A stretch of 64,000 nucleotides of DNA from Dyadobacter sp. 50-39 (lineage in GTDB: Bacteria > Bacteroidota > Bacteroidia > Cytophagales > Spirosomataceae): contig MKSR01000029.1 in the NCBI GenBank assembly GCA_001898145.1, positions 822,244-886,243 on the forward strand, read 5' to 3'. This document shows positions 17,568-25,858 of the stretch, in pieces. The first letter of the stretch is position 1. Each line of letters starts with the position of its first letter. A program made the position numbers and the translations under genes. The notes below the pieces were generated by a model. The model was given only the letters and a program-made list of their open reading frames with translations, was not told the DNA's origin and searched no databases.

Positions 17568-18278
17568 ATGAAACAACTTGACGTTTGTCTTACCCCGGAT
17601 TTACTTCATCTGCACAAACTCGATAATTCAATAGTGGTGGTAGCCGATATTTTCAGGGCTACCTCCTGCATGGTAACCGGCCTCGCATATGGTGTAAAAA
17701 GCATTACCCCGGTGGCCAGTGTAGAAGAATGTAAATTTTTGCAGGACAAAGGATATATAGCCGCAGCCGAGCGGGATGCCCGTAAAGTGGAAGGTTTCGA
17801 TCTCGATAACTCGCCTTTCAGTTATATGCATGAAAGTCTCATTGGCGCGCAGATCGCGATGACGACGACCAATGGCACATTGTCCATTTCCAAGGCGAAA
17901 TCGTCGGCGGTGAAAGTAATGATCGGCTCGTTCCTCAACCTGGGGGCATTGGCCAATCATCTGAAATCGGAACCTTACGATGTGCTGGTACTGTGCGCAG
18001 GCTGGAAAGGCCGCCCCAACCTCGAGGATACCTTATTTGCCGGGGCATTGGCGGAGGCATTGAAGGATCAATTTATGCTGCTCGAAGACGGAACCCTGAT
18101 GGCGCAGCGTTTATACCAGCAAAGCCGCGACAACCTGCTGGCGAGCGTGTCCAACTCTTCACACGTGCGGCGCCTGCAGCGCCTGGGCATCCAGAAGGAC
18201 ATTTCCTATTGCCTGCAAACCGATCTGTACGACGTAGTCCCCGTTCTCAGAGGTAGTACGCTGGTATCCATGAACTAA
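17568..18278 (+). CDS. comB: 2-phosphosulfolactate phosphatase family protein
   Basis: The 236-residue protein has the ComB start features VVVADIFRATSCMVTGLAYG near residues 24-43, AERDARKVEGFDLDNSPF near 66-83, and TTTNGTLSISKAK near 102-114, and the metal/acid motif LEDTLFAGAL near 151-160. ComB removes phosphate from 2-phosphosulfolactate in coenzyme M synthesis of archaea; in bacteria it may make sulfolactate. No comA or other sulfonate gene is nearby. It lies between gcvT and a surface protein gene on the same strand. Confidence 0.8.
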   Translation: MKQLDVCLTPDLLHLHKLDNSIVVVADIFRATSCMVTGLAYGVKSITPVASVEECKFLQDKGYIAAAERDARKVEGFDLDNSPFSYMHESLIGAQIAMTTTNGTLSISKAKSSAVKVMIGSFLNLGALANHLKSEPYDVLVLCAGWKGRPNLEDTLFAGALAEALKDQFMLLEDGTLMAQRLYQQSRDNLLASVSNSSHVRRLQRLGIQKDISYCLQTDLYDVVPVLRGSTLVSMN

Positions 18279-18299
18279 TATTTACTCAATCGAAACTGC

Positions 18300-20267
18300 A
18301 TGTACAGACTAGTCTTTATGATTTTTTTCGGGTTGCTGCTGCTAACAGGTAAGGTAGAAGCGCAAAGAAGGAACAGCACGCCCAGGAAGACTTTGATAAC
18401 GCCTAAGAAGAAGGCTCCTACTCCTCCGCCCGCTGCTCCGGCCGCTGCTAAAACAGATAGTGCGAAGCAGGCAGCCGCCATTGCAACTCCGGCTGTGGAC
18501 ACGACGGCGGCCGATACCACAATGCCCAGCGCAATCTCCGCAAGCGGTGACACACTGACCGAGGCAGCGAATGAAGCGAAGCTTCCGGTGGAAAAGGCGG
18601 ACACCATGCATGCTTACAAGATCACGATCGAGGACATTTCATACCTGGCTGTTTGTCCGGGTACCAACATTACCATTCCTTTCAAAACGGACGGTCCGTT
18701 CGACGAAGACAATACATTTATTGCGCACATTATCGACGCTACCGGTAAATCGGTCCCGATTTCACTCCCTGTGAAAAAGAGCCCGGTGAAAGCCGTAATA
18801 CCTTCTTATAAAGTCGGGGGAGAGGTTTACCGCATTCAGATTATCTCTTCTATCCCGGTAATTAAAAGCCAGGAAGTTCCATTAAGGTTACTGCAAGCGC
18901 CAGCAGCCAGGATCGACCTGATCGATGGCACACAGACCGTGCGCATTATGCCGGGGCAGGAAGCGCACCTGCGGGTGAACCTGACCGGGGCTGCACCATG
19001 GTCGTTCCGTCTGTCGGATAGCACCACGGTACTGCAAACGCTTTCTAACCCGCATTATATTACAGTAAAACCCACGGACGTGAAGGCTTACCGCATTACC
19101 GGCGTTTCCAATGCGTGCGGAAGCGGTACTACTTCGGGTGAGGCCATTGTGAATGTCAACAACAACCCGGAGCCAAAACTGGAACTGAAAGAGGCTGACA
19201 AAATTGCGAAACTTTGCGCGGGCGTACCGTTCCAGGTGCCTTTCAATGCGACCGGGAAGTATAAAGAAGGAAATAAATTCATCGTTCAGATCGCAGAAAG
19301 GACCGGCGCTTTCAAAAATATTTCCACCCCGGATTCAACCGGCTACATTACCACCCAGATTCCCGATAGCTATAAGCCCGGGGAATATCGCATTCGTGTC
19401 ACTTCCACGGCTCCTTATCTGGTGAGCCAGACTGCGAACGTTTCGATCGTTTCGCCTACTGTTGCTACGCTTCAAAAGGATTCATTGCGATTGGGCGAGA
19501 ACGAGTCCGGTCAGCTTACCGTGAAGTTTACCGGCGGGGGCCCATGGTTTGTGCTGCTTTCGGACGGAACTTATGAGAACAATATCCAGGAATCGCCGCA
19601 TAAGATCAAGGTAAAGCCGTTTTACGATACCAACTACCAGATCAGCTCAGCAGGTGGTCTTTGCGGCGTAGGCAAGTTTTCGGGTTCTGCAAAAGTTACT
19701 GTAAAAGCTCCGCCGGCAAGTATTACGCTGGAAAAGCTTCCGCAGAATATGGTATGCGCAGGATCTACCATTGATATTCCTTACAAAACGGAGGGCCGAT
19801 ACAACCCTAACAACAAGTTTACGGTCCAGATGACCGACAAATCGGGCCGTTTCGTAACGCTGCCCACCACGGTAACCCCCACGGCCATGCAGGTGAAAAT
19901 TGCAGCAGCTGCGCCGGGAGACACCAGCAAGATCCAGAAGATCCGCATTGTTTCCTCGTCGCCGGCGGTGTCGAGTGCCATCGAAGAACTGGAAGTCATT
20001 GCGCCGGACAAAGCCATTGCAGAAGTCTCCGGACGAGGTACCATTTCGGCCGGACGTTCTACCCGCATTCAGTTAAGGTTCAAAAACGGGCTTCCGCCAT
20101 GGTCTTTCACGCTGTCGGACGGCACGGCTATCAACGGTACATTCCTTAATCCGTACCTGATTTCCGTTTCACCTGCCTCCACCACAGAATATACCATCAG
20201 TTCACTGAAAAGTGGATGCGGTACCGGCACAGGACGGGGATCGGCCGTGGTAACGGTAGAAAACTAG
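18300..20267 (+). CDS. Exported multi-module surface protein upstream of porZ
   Basis: The 655-residue protein has a signal peptide (residues 1-21, ending VEAQ) and a Pro/Ala/Thr-rich linker to about 95. Then come three repeats of a two-part unit: an odd module beginning C-x-G-x-x-[IF]-x-[IV]-P[FY]-x-[TA] (CPGTNITIPF near 119, CAGVPFQVPF near 305, CAGSTIDIPY near 485) and an even module with PW[SF]-x-LSD (PWSFRLSD near 230, PWFVLLSDG near 415, PWSFTLSDG near 600). The modules look like Ig-like beta sandwiches. I do not know a name for the family. It starts 22 bases after comB and ends ten bases before porZ, so it is probably co-expressed with PorZ and may act at the T9SS outer surface (inference). 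Confidence 0.7.
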   Translation: MYRLVFMIFFGLLLLTGKVEAQRRNSTPRKTLITPKKKAPTPPPAAPAAAKTDSAKQAAAIATPAVDTTAADTTMPSAISASGDTLTEAANEAKLPVEKADTMHAYKITIEDISYLAVCPGTNITIPFKTDGPFDEDNTFIAHIIDATGKSVPISLPVKKSPVKAVIPSYKVGGEVYRIQIISSIPVIKSQEVPLRLLQAPAARIDLIDGTQTVRIMPGQEAHLRVNLTGAAPWSFRLSDSTTVLQTLSNPHYITVKPTDVKAYRITGVSNACGSGTTSGEAIVNVNNNPEPKLELKEADKIAKLCAGVPFQVPFNATGKYKEGNKFIVQIAERTGAFKNISTPDSTGYITTQIPDSYKPGEYRIRVTSTAPYLVSQTANVSIVSPTVATLQKDSLRLGENESGQLTVKFTGGGPWFVLLSDGTYENNIQESPHKIKVKPFYDTNYQISSAGGLCGVGKFSGSAKVTVKAPPASITLEKLPQNMVCAGSTIDIPYKTEGRYNPNNKFTVQMTDKSGRFVTLPTTVTPTAMQVKIAAAAPGDTSKIQKIRIVSSSPAVSSAIEELEVIAPDKAIAEVSGRGTISAGRSTRIQLRFKNGLPPWSFTLSDGTAINGTFLNPYLISVSPASTTEYTISSLKSGCGTGTGRGSAVVTVEN

Positions 20268-20276
20268 CATTCAGCC

Positions 20277-22103
20277 ATGCGCAAAGGGGGGATTCTGCTT
20301 TTCTTAACGGCTATTTTATTCAGCCCTTCGCGCATGTTAGGACAGGCTTTGCCGCTGGGCGAGTGGCAAAGCCATTTCAATTACCGCTCCGCTCAGCACG
20401 TTACAGACGCAGGCTCCCGGGTTTACTGCTCTTCCTACAACGGCCTTTTTTCGGTAAATACCGAAAACGGGGCCATCAGGGTACTTTCCAAGGCCGACGG
20501 TTTCAGTAACACAGGCATCAGCGCGATGGGGTACCAGCCATCGTCCAGGCTCCTGATGCTGGCTTACCGGAATGGTACGTTCGATTTTGCTTACCTCAAC
20601 GAACAATCGGAACACGATCAGATCGAAACTTGGGACATTTTAAACGAAACCCAGGGATTGCCTGCCGACAAAGCGGTGCGACGCATTGTGTTCCGGCAAA
20701 ACCTCGCTTATGTGGCAACCGGCTTCGGCGTGCTCGTGGTGGATCCCCAACTTCGGCAGGTGGAGGAAACCTACCGCTATATTGGCCCCAATGGCATGCA
20801 GGTAGCCGTCAGCGATCTGGCATTTTCGGAGGACTCTCTGTTTGTTATGACTCCGCTCGGCGTGCTGGCCACCGCAATGCGCGATGATGTAAACCGGCAA
20901 TATTTTGCTAACTGGAAGTCTGTTAACAGTCCCGGCAGCATTTCCGGCATTGCATTCTTTTCGGGCGCCATTCATGCTTCTGTTTCAGGCAAGGGGATTT
21001 TCAGATATGAAAAGGGAAGCTGGAAACTTGTTTATACCTCCAACAATCCCTCCCTGCATATACTGGATGCAAGTGATGTACTAACTGTCTCAACCGGGAA
21101 TACTATTCTCACGCTCGATCCGCTTTACAAGCCTCAGACTTTCAGCAGCCTACTTTTTGCAAATGTCCGGTCGGGCATTCAAAAAGGATCAAAAGCATTT
21201 TGGGTTGCCGACCAGAAAAATGGACTGATTACCAACCAGTTTTCAGACATCAGGGTGGTTACGCCTGCACAGGGCGACACCGCCATTTCGCCACGTGCTG
21301 ATTCGACGGTCACCGACCTCAATGGCATTGTCTGGAACCGGCTGCCCGAATCGCTGGGTGGCGGTATCATGGTGAGCAATGCAGATGGTTCGCGTAAGAA
21401 AGTGCTGTCAACGTCGATAGGCACCGGCTCGCTGCCTGCATTGAAAATCAATAGTCTCGCGCTTGATCAGGATGGATTTATATGGTTTGCGAGTGCAAAA
21501 GGTGTGGGTTACTTTATACCCGACGGCGTTTTGGATGCGCCACGCGTGGACGCCATACTGCCTGTTTACGGCCAGCGAAGGCTTTTTAACAATGAAGAGT
21601 GTACGGCACTCGCCATCGAGCCGGGCAACCGTAAATGGATCGGCACGCGAACAGGTCTTTACCTGTTCAATGCGGATGGTACCGAGCTGATACGAAAATT
21701 CACCGCGGCTGACAGCCCGCTTCCGTCGGATGTGATAAGGGCGCTTCGCTTCGAGCCGGAAACCGGCTTACTGTTTGCAGATACGCCTGCGGGTATGGTT
21801 TCCTACCAGAGCGACGCCCGGGCGCCGGCCGAAAGCCTGGCCCGCATTACTATCTTCCCCAACCCTATCCGTCCCGGCTATTCGGGCAATGTCGGCATCA
21901 ACGGACTTACCGCCCAATCGACGGTCAAAATCACCGACCTGGCAGGCAGGCTAGTGTTCGAGACGCGATCGGAAGGTGGCCTCGCTTCGTGGAACCTGAA
22001 CGACTACACAGGGCGCCGCGCACGGGCGGGAGTATATATTGTATTCGTTGTGTCGGCCGATGGCACTCAGCAACAGGCGGGTAAATTGGCAATTATTAAT
22101 TAA
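20277..22103 (+). CDS. porZ: PorZ-like T9SS beta-propeller protein
   Basis: The 608-residue exported protein has a signal peptide ending near LGQ23 and begins ALPLGEWQSHFNYRSA, like PorZ and its relatives. Propeller blades of two-component-regulator type follow (GLFSVNTENGAIRVLSKADGF, GVLVVDPQLRQVEETY, RKWIGTRTGLYLFNADG). A C-terminal sorting domain at about 525-608 has ITIFPNPIRPG and a final GVYIVFVVSADG strand. PorZ is a surface component of the T9SS attachment complex that presents anionic LPS to the sortase PorU. It lies nine bases after a multi-module protein. The name is by similarity of layout, not by a search. Confidence 0.7.
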   Translation: MRKGGILLFLTAILFSPSRMLGQALPLGEWQSHFNYRSAQHVTDAGSRVYCSSYNGLFSVNTENGAIRVLSKADGFSNTGISAMGYQPSSRLLMLAYRNGTFDFAYLNEQSEHDQIETWDILNETQGLPADKAVRRIVFRQNLAYVATGFGVLVVDPQLRQVEETYRYIGPNGMQVAVSDLAFSEDSLFVMTPLGVLATAMRDDVNRQYFANWKSVNSPGSISGIAFFSGAIHASVSGKGIFRYEKGSWKLVYTSNNPSLHILDASDVLTVSTGNTILTLDPLYKPQTFSSLLFANVRSGIQKGSKAFWVADQKNGLITNQFSDIRVVTPAQGDTAISPRADSTVTDLNGIVWNRLPESLGGGIMVSNADGSRKKVLSTSIGTGSLPALKINSLALDQDGFIWFASAKGVGYFIPDGVLDAPRVDAILPVYGQRRLFNNEECTALAIEPGNRKWIGTRTGLYLFNADGTELIRKFTAADSPLPSDVIRALRFEPETGLLFADTPAGMVSYQSDARAPAESLARITIFPNPIRPGYSGNVGINGLTAQSTVKITDLAGRLVFETRSEGGLASWNLNDYTGRRARAGVYIVFVVSADGTQQQAGKLAIIN

Positions 22104-22151
22104 AATCATAAATTAATCCATGCGTTCAGACTTGCGGACGCAGCTGACTAT

Positions 22152-22805
22152 ATGACGTCCAATCAGGAAAAAGCGCCTTACATTGTGGGTATCACCGGCG
22201 GCAGCGCATCGGGAAAGACCTATTTTATGAAAAACCTTATCGATGCATTTGGTAAGGATGAGATTACCCGGATCTCGCAAGACAACTATTATCGTCCGAT
22301 CCATGAAATTCCGCGTGACGAGAATGGCATAGAAAATTTTGATCTGCCCGAAACGATCGATCACCATCTTTTTGCTGAACATATCGCCGTGCTAAGAGCA
22401 GGCCGATCGGTACAGCAAAAGGAATACACGTTCAACAATCCGCTCATCAAACCAGAGATCCTGGTTTTCGAACCCAAGCCGATCATCATTGTCGAAGGCA
22501 TCTTTGTTTTCTATTTCCCTGAAATAGCACGGCTTATCGATTTGAAAATTTTCGTCGATGCCAAGGAACACGTTAAAATAAAACGGCGGATTATTCGTGA
22601 TAATAACGAGCGCGGCTACGACCTCGACGACGTCCTCTATCGCTGGGAACACCACGTCGCCCCGACTTACGATAAATTCATCCTTCCCCTGCGCGCAGAG
22701 GCCGACATGATCATCAATAACAATTCCCGGTTCGACACGGGCTTGCAGGTTCTGATAGGCTTTTTGAAAGGGAAGCTGGAAGAACAATACAAACATTCAT
22801 CCTAA
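22152..22805 (+). CDS. udk: Uridine kinase
   Basis: The 217-residue enzyme phosphorylates uridine and cytidine in pyrimidine salvage. The P-loop GGSASGKT is at residues 16-23 and the family motif SQDNYYRPIHEIP follows near 44-56. DLDDVLYRWEHHVAPTYDKFILP near 156-178 is typical for the uridine kinase branch. It is 24 bases upstream of a lipoprotein gene on the same strand. Confidence 0.9.
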   Translation: MTSNQEKAPYIVGITGGSASGKTYFMKNLIDAFGKDEITRISQDNYYRPIHEIPRDENGIENFDLPETIDHHLFAEHIAVLRAGRSVQQKEYTFNNPLIKPEILVFEPKPIIIVEGIFVFYFPEIARLIDLKIFVDAKEHVKIKRRIIRDNNERGYDLDDVLYRWEHHVAPTYDKFILPLRAEADMIINNNSRFDTGLQVLIGFLKGKLEEQYKHSS

Positions 22806-22828
22806 CCATCGAAAATTTAACCGAGTTA

Positions 22829-23545
22829 ATGAAGAATTCTTTACACACGATTTGCCGGACTTTCGCTAAACACATCACTATTCTTGCCGTAGCATCTATC
22901 GGTTTATCCGCTTGCGACGACGCGACCGAGCCTGTTGATCCCTATGCATATTATCCGCTCACAATTGGGCATTATGCAGTATACGATGTAAATCAGGAGG
23001 TTTATTCGACCGGGCAGTCGGCGCCGGTTGTCACGAAATGGCAGGAGCGGGACGAAGTAGACAGGATTGCTTCGGATTCGTCCGGGATCGTCACCTACAT
23101 CATCGCAAGATCAACCCGCAATTCGTCAGCGGATTACTGGCAAAAAGTCAAAGAGTATGCCGTGCATAAATATCCCGACAAGCTTCTGACCAATATCGAC
23201 AACCAGCCTTTTCTTTCGCTTACCTTCCCGATCGATTCGCGTACTACCTGGAATGGGAACAGCTACAACAACCAGGACGAACAGGATAGCTACTATGAGC
23301 CGGGAGTGAAATCTGTCAAAATCGGAGAGCAGTCATTTGACAATGTGCTGACGGTTGTTGAGCGCAAAGACACGTCGATCATCAACAGGTATGTGACCAT
23401 CAAGCAATACAGCCCGGGGGTGGGCCTTATTTCCGATGACCAAACCGCCTTTGAACTTTGCCAGAATGACGAGTGCATCGGGTCAGGGAAAGTAGAATCC
23501 GGCATCCACAAGACGCGTAAGATCGTGGAGTTCGGTAACCGGTAA
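22829..23545 (+). CDS. Lipoprotein of unknown function
   Basis: The 238-residue protein has a lipoprotein signal with the lipobox LSAC29 followed by acidic residues. The mature part begins with DPYAYYPLTIGHYAVYDV, like many Bacteroidota lipoproteins whose mature chain starts with a YPL-x-x-G-x-YW[VI]Y motif, and contains many aromatic beta strands. I cannot assign a function. It directly precedes the lasso-peptide locus, with a 136-base gap carrying a separate promoter, so it is probably not part of that locus. Confidence 0.65.
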   Translation: MKNSLHTICRTFAKHITILAVASIGLSACDDATEPVDPYAYYPLTIGHYAVYDVNQEVYSTGQSAPVVTKWQERDEVDRIASDSSGIVTYIIARSTRNSSADYWQKVKEYAVHKYPDKLLTNIDNQPFLSLTFPIDSRTTWNGNSYNNQDEQDSYYEPGVKSVKIGEQSFDNVLTVVERKDTSIINRYVTIKQYSPGVGLISDDQTAFELCQNDECIGSGKVESGIHKTRKIVEFGNR

Positions 23546-23609
23546 TCCTGTCAACAACGTCCGTTCGGACATTCAAAACTTGATTTTTTCATATTCGTTT
23601 CGAATAAGA

Positions 23610-23640
23610 TTTGCAAATTCAATTTATATTAATAAATTTA
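23610..23640 (+). promoter_or_regulatory. Promoter of the lasso-peptide precursor
   Basis: TTTG (23610-23613), a 19-base spacer and TAAATTTA (23633-23640) match the Bacteroidota consensus TTTG-N19-TAnnTTTG with one mismatch. It lies in an AT-rich stretch and would give a leader of about 35 bases before the ATG at 23682. Confidence 0.65.
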
Positions 23641-23681
23641 CGACGGATACTGGTAATAATCATTCATTCAACCGATAAACA

Positions 23682-23837
23682 ATGAAAACATTGACATCGC
23701 ACTCTACACAGACGAAAAAGTCTTACCGCAAACCGGTCCTCGTTCTTCATGGTGACGTTAGAAAACTCACTAAAGGTAAACTGGGAAGCCTCACCGATTT
23801 GGATCCTTCTGACAACCACTTCTCAACTGAGGGGTAA
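23682..23837 (+). CDS. Lasso-peptide precursor (A protein)
   Basis: The 51-residue peptide has the layout of a lasso-peptide precursor. The leader (1-31) contains the RRE-recognition motif Y15-R-K-P18-V-L20, then HG24-D-V, and the conserved Thr30 at the -2 position. Cleavage after Lys31 would leave a 20-residue core starting at Gly32. In the core GKLGSLTD (32-39), Gly1 and Asp8 can form the usual eight-membered isopeptide ring; the tail (40-51) is LDPSDNHFSTEG with possible plug residues His46 and Phe47. The cyclase gene follows in the same frame after the stop. No database search was done. Too short for most gene callers; confidence rests on the motif set and the cyclase beside it. Confidence 0.8.
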   Translation: MKTLTSHSTQTKKSYRKPVLVLHGDVRKLTKGKLGSLTDLDPSDNHFSTEG

Positions 23838-23867
23838 TCAGGAGTATTTAGGCACGTTGATTTCACG

Positions 23868-25805
23868 TTGGTACTCCAAGGCATTGTTTATTACGATGAA
23901 AGCATCAAAAATCAGATTGCTTTCGACAATAAATACGATAATAAGCTTGCCGGTGCCAACTTTACAGTTTTAGAAGCAGGGTTCGGGAAAAATTCCTTCT
24001 ACTCTTTCTTACTGGGAATTCAAAAGAAAAACCTTTCTGAGCCGGAATGTTTAAGCAATATAAAACTTAAACATTCCGGCTCTTTTTATGCCCGGTTGAA
24101 GACCCTGGATGCATCCGGAGAATCGCTCTCCGTTGGCGCCTGGATCGACGAAACGCAACAAACCACCAGCCTGGCAAGGGACGCATTCAGTCCGGTACCA
24201 CTTTATTATCTCCATATCCCAGGCAAATTTTCCATTTTTTCGTCCAGCTTATCCTCCATCACCGGGCTTGACTTGGTCAGAAAGGATTACCTGGAACCGG
24301 ATTTATTCCAGATCCTTGCACATCTTGACCTGAGAAAGGAACGTGCACTATCCCATTCCAACGGGACTTTTTACGCACACATCAAGTCAGTGCCGCCGGG
24401 TCATATGGTTGAATTGAGCAGTTCGGGGGCAAGCATTCAGCGCTATGTTTCGTTTAATGCATCGAAATGGAGTTCGGTCAGAACAGCCGGCGAGATAGGC
24501 GAAGCACTGTTTGACGTGTTCCGGCAAAGCGTCGACCGATGTTCGCTGGATAGCGGTGGAAAGCCGTTTGCATCACATTTAAGCGGCGGCCTCGATTCAT
24601 CTTCCGTTAGCGCGATGCTAAGGTTCAATAATCCGGATGCCGCTATTCATACCCTTCATAATAAATCCAGATACCCGGATACCGACGAAAGTCACTTTGC
24701 GCAGGCGGTTGCGGCAAAAATCCACTCCGTGCACCATGAAGTGTTTCAATCCGAGGAGGATTTTGAGCTCATCAGGCTGCAAACCTCGCTCTCAGCACAG
24801 CCACTGGCCTCCCGGCTGTCGCCGGCGCTCCTATCTACGATGCTGCTATACGGCAGGGATCTAGGCTGCAAAGTGCTTCTGAACGGCAATGGCGGCGACT
24901 CGATCATTGGTAGTGGTATGGAGATATTCCAGCATGCTTTCGAGACCAAAAACTGGGCGCTCTTGAAAGAAATACTGGCCAAACGGGTACCCTACTTCAA
25001 TGCTGCGCCCTATCCGGGATGGGAGTCGTTCCCGGCAGAAAAGCAGCACTTCCTGGTCAGGCAATTTTACTATTATAACCGCATCACCCGATCCGGACGT
25101 AGTCCTTTGGCGCTTGCGAGAACCTACGCCGAACTCGCCAAAAACCTGGATTTATCGCATACGTACATGATGAGGCGCGGTATCACAAGCCTGCTCAACA
25201 GGCGAAATAAGCCCAATGTGCATGGGCAAGTGAACCTCGCGAACAACGAACTGCTGGAATTAACAGATACCGGACCCCAGTTTTCTACCACGCGTTCACT
25301 TCTAGGCGAGCTCGATCCGATACAATTTGGAGCGCTATTTGACGACGTATTCAGTCCAATGGTAAGCTGGTCTACCGAAAACCTTTTCGATCTTGGAAAC
25401 CACTACGGCATCAGCAGCAGATCACCTATGAAGGACAAGGCATTGTTCGAACTATGCATGTCTGTTCCGGATTTGATCAAATATGGAGAAGGAAGGGGAC
25501 GCGAGCATTTCAGGATGGCCATGAAGCGTTTGCTTCCCCATGAAGTTTACAACCGCACGAGCAAAGCCACACTATCTTCACAATATGGGCAGGAAATGAC
25601 ATCCAGGCTCTGGAACCAGGCTAAGGAATCTGTAATGGATTCTTCACGGCTTTGGGACTTTGTTGACCGGGCAAAGCTCCTGCATGAAGTAAGCATCCTC
25701 AACAATCCTCATGTAGCCTATTCCCAGAAAACAAAGACCTGGCTGCATATAACCCGGGCTATTACCCTGTCGTGCTGGCTCGACTGGCTATCCGGAAACA
25801 AATAG
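23868..25805 (+). CDS. Asparagine-synthetase-like lasso-peptide cyclase (C protein)
   Basis: The protein is up to 645 residues. The N-terminal amidotransferase-like part is recognisable at about 88-135 (VGAWID, LARDAFSPVPLYY) and 165-185 (FYAHIKSVPPGHMVEL). The adenylating domain has SGGLDSSS at 239-246, the ATP PP-loop, and a second NGNGGDSIIG motif near 340-349. Family members form the isopeptide bond between the core N-terminus and Asp or Glu. The only start in frame is TTG at 23868 (another TTG is at 24096); the first in-frame ATG is at codon 180, too late. The first 70 residues are shorter and less like the family, and a strong hairpin lies inside them. No Cys2 nucleophile is present, as is usual for cyclases. 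Confidence 0.75.
   Translation: MVLQGIVYYDESIKNQIAFDNKYDNKLAGANFTVLEAGFGKNSFYSFLLGIQKKNLSEPECLSNIKLKHSGSFYARLKTLDASGESLSVGAWIDETQQTTSLARDAFSPVPLYYLHIPGKFSIFSSSLSSITGLDLVRKDYLEPDLFQILAHLDLRKERALSHSNGTFYAHIKSVPPGHMVELSSSGASIQRYVSFNASKWSSVRTAGEIGEALFDVFRQSVDRCSLDSGGKPFASHLSGGLDSSSVSAMLRFNNPDAAIHTLHNKSRYPDTDESHFAQAVAAKIHSVHHEVFQSEEDFELIRLQTSLSAQPLASRLSPALLSTMLLYGRDLGCKVLLNGNGGDSIIGSGMEIFQHAFETKNWALLKEILAKRVPYFNAAPYPGWESFPAEKQHFLVRQFYYYNRITRSGRSPLALARTYAELAKNLDLSHTYMMRRGITSLLNRRNKPNVHGQVNLANNELLELTDTGPQFSTTRSLLGELDPIQFGALFDDVFSPMVSWSTENLFDLGNHYGISSRSPMKDKALFELCMSVPDLIKYGEGRGREHFRMAMKRLLPHEVYNRTSKATLSSQYGQEMTSRLWNQAKESVMDSSRLWDFVDRAKLLHEVSILNNPHVAYSQKTKTWLHITRAITLSCWLDWLSGNK
24039..24087 (+). terminator. 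17-bp hairpin plus T5 near the 5' end of the cyclase frame (attenuator candidate)
   Basis: The perfect stem GAGCCGGAATGTTTAAG (24039-24055) with CTTAAACATTCCGGCTC (24066-24082) encloses a ten-base loop and is followed by five T. It has the form of a Rho-independent terminator, 201 bases after the precursor stop and about 170 bases inside the longest cyclase frame. It may reduce cyclase expression relative to the precursor, or show that the cyclase starts further downstream. Confidence 0.7.
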
Positions 25806-25858
25806 CCGCCACCAGCCAATGGCTGATAGCGGCTTTCAGGAGCATTCAATCCCTTATC

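Noticed and set aside
23682-23837. Ring to Asp10 instead of Asp8 in the lasso core
   Set aside because: Ten-membered rings are outside the 7-9 range known for lasso peptides; Gly1-Asp8 is the standard form.
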